This document shows positions 1 to 9,103 of a DNA stretch of 52,152 bases, in pieces. The DNA is taken from positions 1 through 52,152 of the forward strand of contig NXFV01000492.1 of NCBI GenBank assembly GCA_002803225.1. The letters are read 5' to 3'. The stretch comes from Gamarada debralockiae. Lineage: Eukaryota; Ascomycota; Leotiomycetes; Helotiales; Hyphodiscaceae. The position numbers and the translations under genes are program-made. The notes under the pieces are model-generated. The model made no database searches. It had not been told where the DNA came from and saw nothing but the letters and a program-made list of their open reading frames with translations. Within the stretch, counting starts at the first letter, position 1. Each line of letters opens with the position of its first letter.

Positions 1-19
1 GTGCCTTAGGCAGCAGTTC

Positions 20-592
20 ATCTGACACTATCCCCTTCCGGTTGTAGATGTGCCAGGCTCTTGGGTGCAGAAATAAGTGGCCGAAATTGGCGCGTGCGCA
101 ACACCAAATCCTTTATTTCAGCGATAACAAAACTTCCACAGAACTCAATCAAATTTGCTGAAATTTGATTTCAGAGTTCTAAAGAAGTCAAGCTATCTTC
201 CCTTCAACTTTTGGAAATTTTCATTAAGTTTTGTGGTTATCCTCTGAGTCTGAAAGTAGGACGTAGGCGCAGACCAATATCGGCCACTTATTTCTGCACC
301 GAAGAGCCAGGTAGGGGTACGATGGTACGTGCACTGGAAGAACATCAAAACCAGTCCTTTTTTTCAGTAGAACCGTAGTGTCAATAGCCCCCCTTTTGAA
401 TTTCAATTTTGATATTTGTGTAAGTCGTGTACTTTTTATTGGTAATTTATAATTTGTATATTTTAAATTGATGTGATTGGCCTGATGGAGGAGGTTTATG
501 CGAATTTTCGCGTAAAGTGGGTTTTACTAGCAACAAATTCTGCCCCTGGTTGAAGTGGCACATCTACACCGGAAGGGATACTAATGTCAGAT
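20..592. repeat. MITE-like inverted-repeat element with a split right arm
   Basis: The left arm (20-90) is contiguous. Its reverse complement is found in two pieces: 274-308 matches 56-90 with about two differences, and 556-592 matches 20-55 with a few small gaps. If 309-555 is removed, the right arm becomes continuous, so the simplest reading is a roughly 326-bp element with 70-bp terminal inverted repeats, interrupted by a 247-bp insertion. A second small hairpin lies inside at about 138-180. There is no transposase, so this would be a non-autonomous element. No clear target-site duplication was seen. Confidence 0.6.
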
Positions 593-1030
593 GCCTATGA
601 CCTAATGCACTGGCAGAAGGCTCTTGCGACGCTTTGCAAATGGGGATGGAGATATTAGGCGATAGTTGAAGAATTAAATTTCTGTAAGCAGCTACAAGAT
701 GCGAGTACTGTGCCGTAGTCCCGATTGTGATACGGTGCAGGACTAGTCGGCAGGGATCTCTGTCTCCCCCGCTAGTAAAAACATGGCTAGATTAAGGCTA
801 CTTGGTAAGAAGCTTAATGCGGACAAAATAAGGATTTTTGGTCATTAGTCAAGTGATGCAAGTCAGCTGATAAAAATTCCTCTTGCTGACCTCGCACCTT
901 ATGTATGTAAAAAAATTAAAAAAGGGCACTAGTGCTCTTTAGGCTTAGCCGGGCGGAATCGACTTCATCCTCATCCATCAACAACAATTGTAAACACAAA
1001 GGTTGTAACTTAGAAGAACACATCAAAATC
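593..1030. other. Intergenic region upstream of the repeat-protease gene
   Basis: No ORF of note and no recognisable motif. The reading frame of the downstream gene extends back to about 932 but contains no ATG before 1031, so this stretch is read as promoter and leader. Confidence 0.5.
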
Positions 1031-4000
1031 ATGGACAATCTGGCTACAGAAATCAAGGATAATCTAGCTACAGTGGCGGCAGGAATCCGGGGAAGTGACG
1101 TATCAACGATGCAGAAACTTCTGAGCCAGCTTGACGATACTGTAAGCATCCCAGTGGAGGTGTTTGCAACGGCAGCCAGAAATACATGGGGAGGAGCCGA
1201 GATGATAGAGTTATTGTTAGAGAGGGAGGGTGAGACAGAAATGATAACAGAACAGGTAGTATTAGAGGCATGTGCTAATTATAGGATTGGAGAGGAGATT
1301 ATGAGGAAGTTACTGGACAAGAGGGGCAGTGAAGTCGTGATTACAGAAGGAGTAATACAAGCCGCTGCAAAAAATGAAGGCAAGGGGAAGGAGGTGATGA
1401 GCTTACTACTAGAGCGGGGCAGCGAATTTGTTATTACTGATAAAGTGGTACAAGCCGCGGCGGGGAACAGAAAGAGCGGGGAAGAGGTGATGAGGTTACT
1501 ACTAAAGGAGCGGGGCAACGAGGTCGTGATTACTGAAGGAGTATTGTATACAGCTGTAAGGAATCAAAGGAGTGGGGCAGAGGTGATGAGGTTGCTGCTA
1601 AAGGAGCGGGACAACGAAGTTGTGATCACTGAAGGAGTGGTGCAAGCAGCTATAGAGAACGGAAAGAGTGGGAAACAAGTGCTGAGGTTGCTGCTAGAGG
1701 AGCAGGGCAGCAAGGTCGTGATCACTGAAGGAGTAGTGCAGGCTATTGCGCGGGAATTTGATGAGGAGGTAATGAGGCTACTGCTAGAGCGGGGCAGCGA
1801 AGTTGTAATTACTGAAGGAGTAGTGCAGGCAGCGGCGGGGAACAGAATTAGTGGGGCAGAGGTGATGAGGTTGCTGCTAAAGGAGCGGGGCAACGAAGTT
1901 GTGATCACTAAAGGAGTAGTGCAGGCAGCAGCGGGGAACAGAATTAGTGGGGAAGAAGTGATGAGGTTGCTGCTAGAGGAGCGGGGCAGCAAGGTCGTGA
2001 TCACTGAAGGAGCAGTGCAGGCTATTGCGCGGGAATTTAATGGGGAAATGATGAGGTTACTACTAGAGCGGGGCAACGAAGTTGTAATAACTGAAGGAGT
2101 AGTGCAGGCAGCGGCGGGGAACAAAAGTGGTAGGGAACAAGTGATGAGGTTGCTGCTAGAGGAGCAGGACAGCGAGGTCGTGATCACTGAAGGAGCAGTG
2201 CAGGCTATTGCGCGGGAATTTAATGAGGAGGCTATGAGGTTACTGCTAAAGCGGGGCAGCGAAGTTGTGATCACTGAAGGAGTAGTGCAGGCAGCGGCGG
2301 GGAACAGACATAGTAAGGAACAAGTGATGAGGTTGCTGCTAGAGGAGCGGGGCAGCAAGGTCGTGATCACTGAAGGAGCAGTGCAGGCTATTACGCGGGA
2401 ATTTAATGAGGAGGCGATGAGGTTACTGCTAGAACGGGGCAACGAAATTGTGATCACTGGAGGAGTGGTGCAGGCAGCGGCGGGGAACAGAAGTAGTGGG
2501 AAACAGGTGATGAGGTTGCTGCTAAAGAAGCGGGGCGGCAAGGTCGTGATCACTGAAAGAGCAGTGCAGGCTATTACGCGGGAATTTGATGAGGAGGCAA
2601 TGGGGTTATTGCTAGAGTGGGGCAACGAAATTGTGATCACTGAAGGAGTAGTGCAGGCAGCTGCAGGGAACAGAAAGAGTGGGGAAGAGGTGATGGGGTT
2701 ACTTCTAGAGGAGCGGGGTAGCGAAGTCGTGATTACTGAAGGAGTAGTGCAAGCAGCGGCGGGGAATAGAAGTAGTGGGGAACAAGTGGTGGGGTTGCTA
2801 CTAGGGGAGCGAGGCAGTGAGGTCGTGATCACTGAAGGAGTGGTGCAAGCAGCTATAGAGAACGGAAAGAGTGGGAAACAAGTGCTGAGGTTGCTGCTAG
2901 AGGAGCGGGGCAGCAAGGTCGTGATCACTGAAAGAGCAGTGCAGGCTATTGCGCTGGAATTTGGTGAGGAGATGGTGAGGTTACTGCTAGAGCGGGGTAA
3001 CAAAGTTGTGATCACTAAGGCGGTTGATAAAGAGGGACGGATGCCTCTCCATGATGTCGTTCGGGCTGGCTTTAAAGACGCTATGCAAGAGCTCGTGAGC
3101 CAGGGCGCCGATATCGAGGCGAGTTCGGCTGGAATTTCTGACCGAATACAATCTCCTACTTCAAGTGGCACGGTGACTGGATCATCTGATACGGCCTACT
3201 ACCACGGTATCAGAGGCGGCTTAGGCCTCCTCGCCAGCACTATTCCGAGACAAGCTTGGCCACCGAATCCTACTGACAGAGGATATACTAGCAAGAAACA
3301 CTTCTTTCCTGTTGGCACTCATCCAATTTCAGACAAATGGGAAACCGAGATTCTACCACTAATTATCCCCCTGAATACCCGTGGTAGTTGGCTGTCGATC
3401 CACTGCTTACGCATTGGTTTTGAGACTAAACCTGGGGACAATCCTGTCATCTTGCTACTGGTGAAGCTTTCGTCCGTTCCACCTGTGGAGGCTGAGGAAC
3501 TCGCAGGCTCAATCAAATCTATCTGTGAAGGGTTCATGCTCGAGGACGTGGAAGTCGAAATAGCAGAGATGCCATTGATGCAAAGCAGGGCAGGAACTGG
3601 AGATCAAGCATTTGTCCTTTCTGGACCATTCGACAATAAACTCTATACTGGTGCTTCCATTGGCCCGTCCCTCCCGTCTGGCGACCCGGATGATTCATTG
3701 TGGTGTGGAACATTTGCTGCTTACCTTTCTGCGAGGGAAAACAAACATGCCAACAATCGCATTCTTCTCGCTTTGACAAACGACCACGTCTGCTTTGATG
3801 TTGATAAGAGGGATGAGAGAGGCGACATAACACGGGCAGTAAGGCCATGTTTGGAATCAAACCTCATCAAAAGAGCTTTTAAGAGCGAAGGTGCTAAGCA
3901 AGAATACCTGATGGTAACACCAGCAATCCCAGACTACACAGCCACGGAAAAAACCTTGGATGACGACTATAAACGCGCCAACGCTAAGTACGAGAGGCAC

Positions 4001-4883
4001 AAAACTTTACCTACGCAAGGACCTAACCACCCTACCACCATCAAAGCGAAGGAGAAGCTTGATCTGGCGACGAACGCGCTTTCCCACTTCCGTCAAGCGA
4101 AGAAGACTCTTGGATTGGTATATGGAACAGGAGGAGATCGAGTCGACGTTGGGAGCCGAATGCCAATGGACTGGGGCGTTATAAAAGCCCTAGATTCCGA
4201 CCCTGTTCACAATTGCTATAGTGCACTTAACAAGGCGAGTCAACTCCTAATTTCCCGAACAGAAAGCATGCCATTAACAAAGTCCAAAGCTACCCCCAAG
4301 GGTTCTCCAAGATCCAGTCAACACCGAAAGTGCCATCAAGCAAAGCACAATCCGACATCAAAAGAGGAAAACCCCTACCTTCAACGACCTACTAGACGAT
4401 ATAGATCTTGACGACACGCTCCCCACACAAATTTCTGAAATACGGTCCACTCCTCCCGAAACAGACGAAGTCTTCTTCAAAGTCGGCCGCACAACAGGCT
4501 GGACAGCAGGTGTCCCCAATTCCTGCCGTTCCGTCTACTTCGAAGTCTACAACGAAAGAGTACACACCGAGGCCGAGAAAGACGAGCATGAATACGCTAA
4601 TTATGGCGCGTGCTTAATGTGGTGTTTCCTTGGCGTCAGATCTGATAGACCGTTTAGTCAAGGTGGTGATTCTGGGAGTTTGGTGTTTGATAGATTTGGA
4701 AAGGCAGTTGGGTTGTTGCTCTGTGGGACGAATGAGAGGAGGAGTCCGACGGGGAGTTTTGTCGAGGTGCCGGATATTAGTTCTGTTGTGTCATTGGAGG
4801 TTGTGCTAAGGGATATTGAGAGGCAGTTGGAGTTGAGTGAGATTAAGTTTGCGAATAGGACGGCGGTGAAACGAAAATTTTGA
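1031..4883 (+). CDS. VVITEG-repeat / ankyrin / trypsin-like serine protease fusion
   Basis: Start chosen at the first ATG in frame (1031); the frame upstream begins only with GTG. Residues about 40-660 are some 20 tandem 29-32 residue units of the type 'VVITEGVVQAAAGN..SGEEVMRLLLEERGS', a repeat seen in fungal NACHT/ankyrin-type proteins. One ankyrin-like unit follows (GRMPLHDVVRAGF...GADI). The C-terminal half is a chymotrypsin-fold protease: His in LTNDHV (about H919), Asp in MPMDWGVI (about D1047), the family signature VFFKVGRTTGWTAG and the nucleophile in QGGDSGS (TCT at 4671). The protease crosses from one frame to another near 4240-4310. A 73-nt GT-AG intron at 4239-4311 would join the frames and give about 1259 residues; a frameshift is the alternative. 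No NB-ARC/NACHT domain is present. Its role is unknown; an immune or incompatibility effector is an inference from the repeat family. Confidence 0.7.
1145..3019 (+). repeat. Coding tandem repeat array (about 20 units of 87-96 nt)
   Basis: Two unit types alternate: a long one with VVQAAAGN..SGEEVM (32 aa) and a short one with VQAIAREF.EE.M (29 aa). From about 1700 onward many units are nearly identical at the DNA level, which implies recent expansion or conversion. All unit lengths are multiples of three, so the frame is kept. The opposite strand is open from 3171 to 1564 only because of this repetition. Confidence 0.85.
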
Positions 4884-5179
4884 ATTTTTAGAATGAATCT
4901 TGAATCAAATGAATCAAATTTATCATATATCGAAAGTCTAGAGCTCGACGCGAACCTTTTCAGCATTTTAGATGCTGCGTTCGATTCGTGATCTTCAATG
5001 CCTACTTCCGCTCTCGAAGGGTGCCACGATGTGGGTTGAGCTTTGCAAGGTGCAGATATGATTACTTGGTCCAAAGCTAGTTGATAGTATCAATCCCAGG
5101 AGACGATTACGCCAAGAGATGACGCCAATCCTGCCCTCGTAATTATCGACCTAAATTATGAGACAAAACATGCTCCCCA

Positions 5180-5461
5180 TCACATCTGCGCTACATATTG
5201 ATACTCAGGTCTACCATTCGACCACGACGGCATCAAGACCTCGACGTTAGAGGTCGCACCATATCCGTCCATGCATACGTCTCTCGAGCCTCCCTGAGCA
5301 ACCAAATAATCCATCTCATTCCTATAACTGTTGTGGGCGGTTTGAGGAAGGAGATCCAAGAATTCGAAGTACCAAGGCCCTCCATATGAGGGAGCGAAAA
5401 TTTGACCTTGGTAGGAGCTTCCACCATCCTTGGGCTGAGGTTCGGCTTCTATTGATGACAT
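5180..5461 (-). CDS. Small hypothetical protein (93 aa)
   Basis: ATG at 5461, stop at 5180. The composition (SSYQGQIFAPSYGG, MPSWSNGRPEYQYVAQM) looks more protein-like than the antisense frame, but no family is recognised, there is no signal peptide, and a plus-strand ORF (5386-5823) overlaps it. Further minus-strand open pieces at 5700-5963 may belong to an exon of the same decayed or spliced gene. It could equally be noise. Confidence 0.25.
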   Translation of the reverse strand: MSSIEAEPQPKDGGSSYQGQIFAPSYGGPWYFEFLDLLPQTAHNSYRNEMDYLVAQGGSRDVCMDGYGATSNVEVLMPSWSNGRPEYQYVAQM

Positions 5462-6733
5462 CAGTTATGCTTTGGGTTACAACTTATGCGGAAAATACCT
5501 CTATCAAAAGTGCAGGCCTTGAAATGAAGTTGCATCTTGTCATGTCTCTGGGTATATCCACAACCATTCAGGCAGGCACCTTTCTCGAATTGGTGTTTGT
5601 TCCTATGATGGCGATTGAGATCCGACCGTCTCCCGCAGCTGATAGGGCATTTTGCATACTCTTAAGGGACGTGACGATGTTGCTCAACTTGGTACAGCTT
5701 CAGCTTAAGAATACTGTAAAATATTGGAGGGCATCCTTTAATTTTGCAGTCATGCACATTCTTCCATGGCTAAAGGGGAGATCAAAGGTATCGTTCTCGA
5801 CTGCTAAAAGGTCCATGCGATAGCAACAAGAGAGTAGGTGAGGATCGAAGTCATCTTGTGTATTTGAAGTGGTGGCAGTGAAGCTGTATCCCTCAAAAGT
5901 AAGGGAAAGTGATGTTTCTAGCATGACCACGCACCTCAGCCATAACGATGCGCATGCCCTCATCTATCATACCCAAGTCATGAATTTGCTTAGTAAGGGG
6001 GTGAGTGTGTACTGCAGCTACCCGTTGTGCTATACAGGGCGTTGCTTCCCATCGCGACGCCTGCATACGCGAAGCACCGAAATGACGCCCTTCAACCTGC
6101 ACATACCCACCGTAGCACAGAAATGAATGCCTTCGGCGTTCGACTGGAGGGAGCTGAATGGTCCGTATGCCCATCTCGTTAGAGTATGCAGTGCAATTTC
6201 GTGGATGGTGCGAAGGCCTTGGCAAACCGGGCCCAATCACAGTCCACCCTCTTCCGGGCCGGGTTTTGAATCTCACCACAAATTTGCAGAAATGAAAGGC
6301 TTTCCCTCGGGATTTTCGGTTTTCGCTTCTGCCACACCCTGCCGTACACCAAAGTTAGTACTCCTACGGTGTCCTTGAGGGAACAGATCCCACGTTGACC
6401 AGTGTAGAATTGAAGATGATGATGCTATGGAGGGGGTTGAGAAAATGCTTTTAAGATTTGTTCAAGCACAGACTGCACAGTGAAGGGAAAAGTTTCTTCC
6501 TAGGAAGAGACCCATATGGCTTAAAAAGTCCCCGAATATGTGCTTCTTCCCCCTTTCTTGCGTTTTGGCTTCCCGTGTATATTAACATCTCCCTCAATTT
6601 TGGTCAGCAACCAGAGTTCGTGGTACTGGCTGTACAGAATACAGGATACAATGCAATGTACTTACCATTGAGTCAAGTAACCCACCACATTGGCTTTCAA
6701 TTCCATTACTGGTCAACCAGAGAGAAGAGGAGA
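5462..6733. other. Region without a supported gene
   Basis: Several short overlapping ORFs on both strands, none with a recognisable domain. The best coding-like piece is on the minus strand around 5700-5800 (ENDTFDLPFSHGRMC), not connectable to a start. Nothing else is seen. Confidence 0.4.
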
Positions 6734-6944
6734 GACATGCTGTCTTGAGTTACCAAAGCCACGCCTGCGTTGCAAAGAGACAAGACAAGTGGCAAGATCA
6801 TCCATCGTATTATCTCATGCTCTATTTGACCTCATCATCCGAGTATCTGTCGTTTGCCTTCTGGAGTCTCTGCGCAGTGGTTCCTTTTCCCTTGCCGACA
6901 GTCAGTCCTTGTGAATATACCCGTCGCACGGACCTCCGTTTCAC

Positions 6945-6953
6945 TATATATAA
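6945..6953 (+). promoter_or_regulatory. TATA box of the secreted Cys-rich gene
   Basis: TATATATAA lies 162 nt upstream of the ATG at 7115 and is followed by a pyrimidine-rich stretch, a typical arrangement for a strongly expressed fungal gene. The duplicated copy at 8.1-8.5 kb lacks an equally good TATA. Confidence 0.5.
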
Positions 6954-7114
6954 CCTCTTTTCTGGCCATCTGGCTTCCTTATCTCTTATATTCTCTTTAC
7001 ATTCTATGACAATACCGCCACTTCCAGACCACTTCGGAGTCCATAATTCGATTCCGCTTCTCTATTCATGACCATAGCCTGCGACCCCTGTCAACCACCG
7101 AACACCTCACCCCA

Positions 7115-7519
7115 ATGAAAGCGTCTCTCATTATTTCGCTGCTACCACTCGTCTATGGCATCAACATCAGCGCAACCAATTACTCCCAGTATGCTCCGGA
7201 CTGCCCATTCGACGGGAAGGTCCAGACATTTTCTATCGATGGATACTGTGTGAACGTCGGCACCAAGTGCAAGAAGCATAAGGATTGCTTTACCAAGAAG
7301 AACGATTACGCCATCAAGAAAGGATGCAAAGGGCACGGCATCCCTCTTGGTGCCGGAAATTCTTGCCTCGATGGAATATGCCGTCACTCCTTGTTTATGA
7401 CGGAGGGCTCTGCGTGCAGTTGCTTTGCACGTTGCGGGTATGTCGAAGGTGGATGGGAACGGGACCTCTATTGTATCAACAATGTGTGCCAACGGCTACC
7501 AGCCACTGTGCAGCCGTGA
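7115..7519 (+). CDS. Small secreted Cys-rich protein (134 aa), effector candidate
   Basis: Single exon with an ATG in CCCA-ATG context. The N-terminus MKASLIISLLPLVYG is a short hydrophobic signal peptide, cleaved near residue 15-18. The mature part has 12 cysteines, including GSACSCFARCG and LYCINNVC, and is Lys-rich; this fits a disulfide-bonded apoplastic protein. No Pfam family is recognised. A paralogue follows 1 kb downstream (8506-9103) and extends further at the C-terminus with another Cys-rich module; in this copy translation stops at 7519, and a decayed version of that module is still visible at about 7600-7720. Function as a plant- or microbe-facing effector is inferred only from size, secretion signal and cysteines. 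Confidence 0.75.
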   Translation: MKASLIISLLPLVYGINISATNYSQYAPDCPFDGKVQTFSIDGYCVNVGTKCKKHKDCFTKKNDYAIKKGCKGHGIPLGAGNSCLDGICRHSLFMTEGSACSCFARCGYVEGGWERDLYCINNVCQRLPATVQP

Positions 7520-7559
7520 AAGGCATTGATGACTGAGTATTAAGTATAAGTCTTGATGG

Positions 7560-7750
7560 AAAATACGCCCACCCACCCCATTTCGCTTCACGTCCATAAG
7601 TGCAGTCATTGCGCAGAGCATGACGGGAAGAGTGAGAGAATATGGGACATGTGCTGTGAGGATTGGACTTTTAGGAGGCGGATTTCTGCTGGGACTTGTC
7701 GGAGGAGGGTATCTACTCTTTGTTTTCAAGCCTTCACAGACGATAAGCAT
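7560..7750 (+). pseudogene. Relic of the C-terminal Cys-rich module of copy 1
   Basis: Beyond the stop of the 134-aa gene, the reading containing MCCEDWTF and AGTCRRR resembles VCCADGFC...STCRAD of copy 2 (about 9034-9090) in order and spacing. It is separated from the upstream gene by stops. The resemblance is by eye and moderate. Confidence 0.35.
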
Positions 7751-8505
7751 ATTGGCCAGAGTGGTCGTTCTTCAAGCGCTATAGCTTGAACGCCACTTTC
7801 TGCGATGCCTGATCTCCTCTGCTCCAATTGACCATTCTTGAGTACTGAAATATGTGGTTTGTGATATTTCTTAGAGGACTCCTTCAACATCTCATTTAGT
7901 GTTTCTCGATTCCATCATTGGCAGAGTGTGGCGTCCCAAGATGTAGCTAGGCAGGACTGCTTTTGTTTGAACGGATTGCATAGCACTTCAGGGGATGTAA
8001 GTACGATCTGACTTCCCGCAGAATCGACGATGTAATGTGCATTATTTGGGTTTACGAAGGTTATATCTGAAAGCTGTCATTGGTGGAACAAGTGACCTGA
8101 GGACATGTTTTCAGAGTTACCAAGCCACGCCTGTGCTATGGAGTAAGACGGGAAAGGAGAGTGATCGACTGGTGGTATTTCCAATCTTCTATATCATCGT
8201 TCCATCACCTCGCGTTTCGGCAGTATATCCACACCTCAGCAAAAGTTCCTTTCATTTTGCCTCCAAGTCCAATCCGTCGACGACATCTCATCACTTGGAA
8301 CACTTTCAAGACTGCTCAGACTCCGACAGTCTCTCGCGGTCATCTCAGCTTCTGCCACCATCACTCAAATCACGCTCAAGGCACATCAGCGACCTCCACT
8401 CCCTTCGTCTTCATCTCAGCTTCTGCTACTCGAGATCTCGTCTCTCTGTTTACAGTTCTTCATCAACGAACCTGAATACTGCCATCGTCAAAGCCTCTCA
8501 ATCCC

Positions 8506-9103
8506 ATGCAGTTTCACTCATCCTCTCTCTCTACGGCTCTCCACGGCATTGGCACCGCCGCCTTATCCAGATATCGTCCCAAATACAAATTCAATGACAA
8601 ACTCGAGGGGATCAGGACATATTTTGACTTTGAGGGGGTGATGTGCCGTCTTATGTGCCTGCCGGTCTGGCCTGCAACGAAAACAAGGATTGTCACATCA
8701 AAGAGACAGGAGAAGGTGTGAAGAAAGAGTGCAGTGGGATCCCAATCGAAGATATCCACCCTGGGGAATCTCACTGTGTCAACGGCTTTTGCTATTCCAA
8801 GGCGTCTCCTGGCAGGGGCTCGGCTTGCAGCTGTCTCGCACCCCGTGGGCACCAGTATCGGAAAGGATACATCTATTGAATCAGCAGCACGTGCGAACTG
8901 GAATGCGAAGAGACGCCAGAGAACGGTCGTTGTTGCGGTCGGGGTAGAATAGGGAAGGATGGGAAGTGTCACTACGCTTCACTTATCAAACATGCCGATT
9001 GTACAAAGGGATGGTTTTGTCATCAAGGAGTGTGTTGTGCAGATGGGTTTTGTAGTGAGAGCCCCTCGACCTGTAGAGCGGATCAATCTAGCGTCTTCTA
9101 GGC
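8506..9103 (+). pseudogene. Broken paralogue of the secreted Cys-rich gene (copy 2)
   Basis: The ATG at 8506 opens a frame that lines up loosely with the signal peptide region of copy 1. The conserved core (ACNENKDC, KKECSG, GSACSC) is in another frame from about 8640, so a frameshift lies near 8600-8640. The core then meets TGA at 8878-8880 exactly where copy 1 has Cys (YC-INNVC against Y-stop-ISSTC), consistent with a one-base change of a Cys codon. The same frame continues open to TAG at 9101-9103 and adds about ten more cysteines (ENGRCCGRG, GWFCHQGVCCADGFC). This tail shows that the ancestral protein was longer than copy 1. It is read as a pseudogene; stop readthrough is unlikely. Confidence 0.65.

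Larger units (their letters stand above)
6734..7750 (+). repeat. Tandem segmental duplication, copy 1
   Basis: Shares the block GAGTTACCAAAGCCACGCCT (6747) with 8114, then the promoter-leader, the Cys-rich coding region and a 3' module with 8102-9103. The ATG-to-block distances are similar (about 370 versus 390 nt). Identity is patchy, so the duplication is old. Confidence 0.6.

Noticed and set aside
932..1030. Start of the repeat-protease gene at 932
   Set aside because: The codon at 932 is GTG; the first ATG in frame is 1031.
1564..3171. 535-codon open frame on the minus strand
   Set aside because: It is antisense to the VVITEG repeat array; a repeat whose unit is a multiple of three stays open in another frame if one unit is open.
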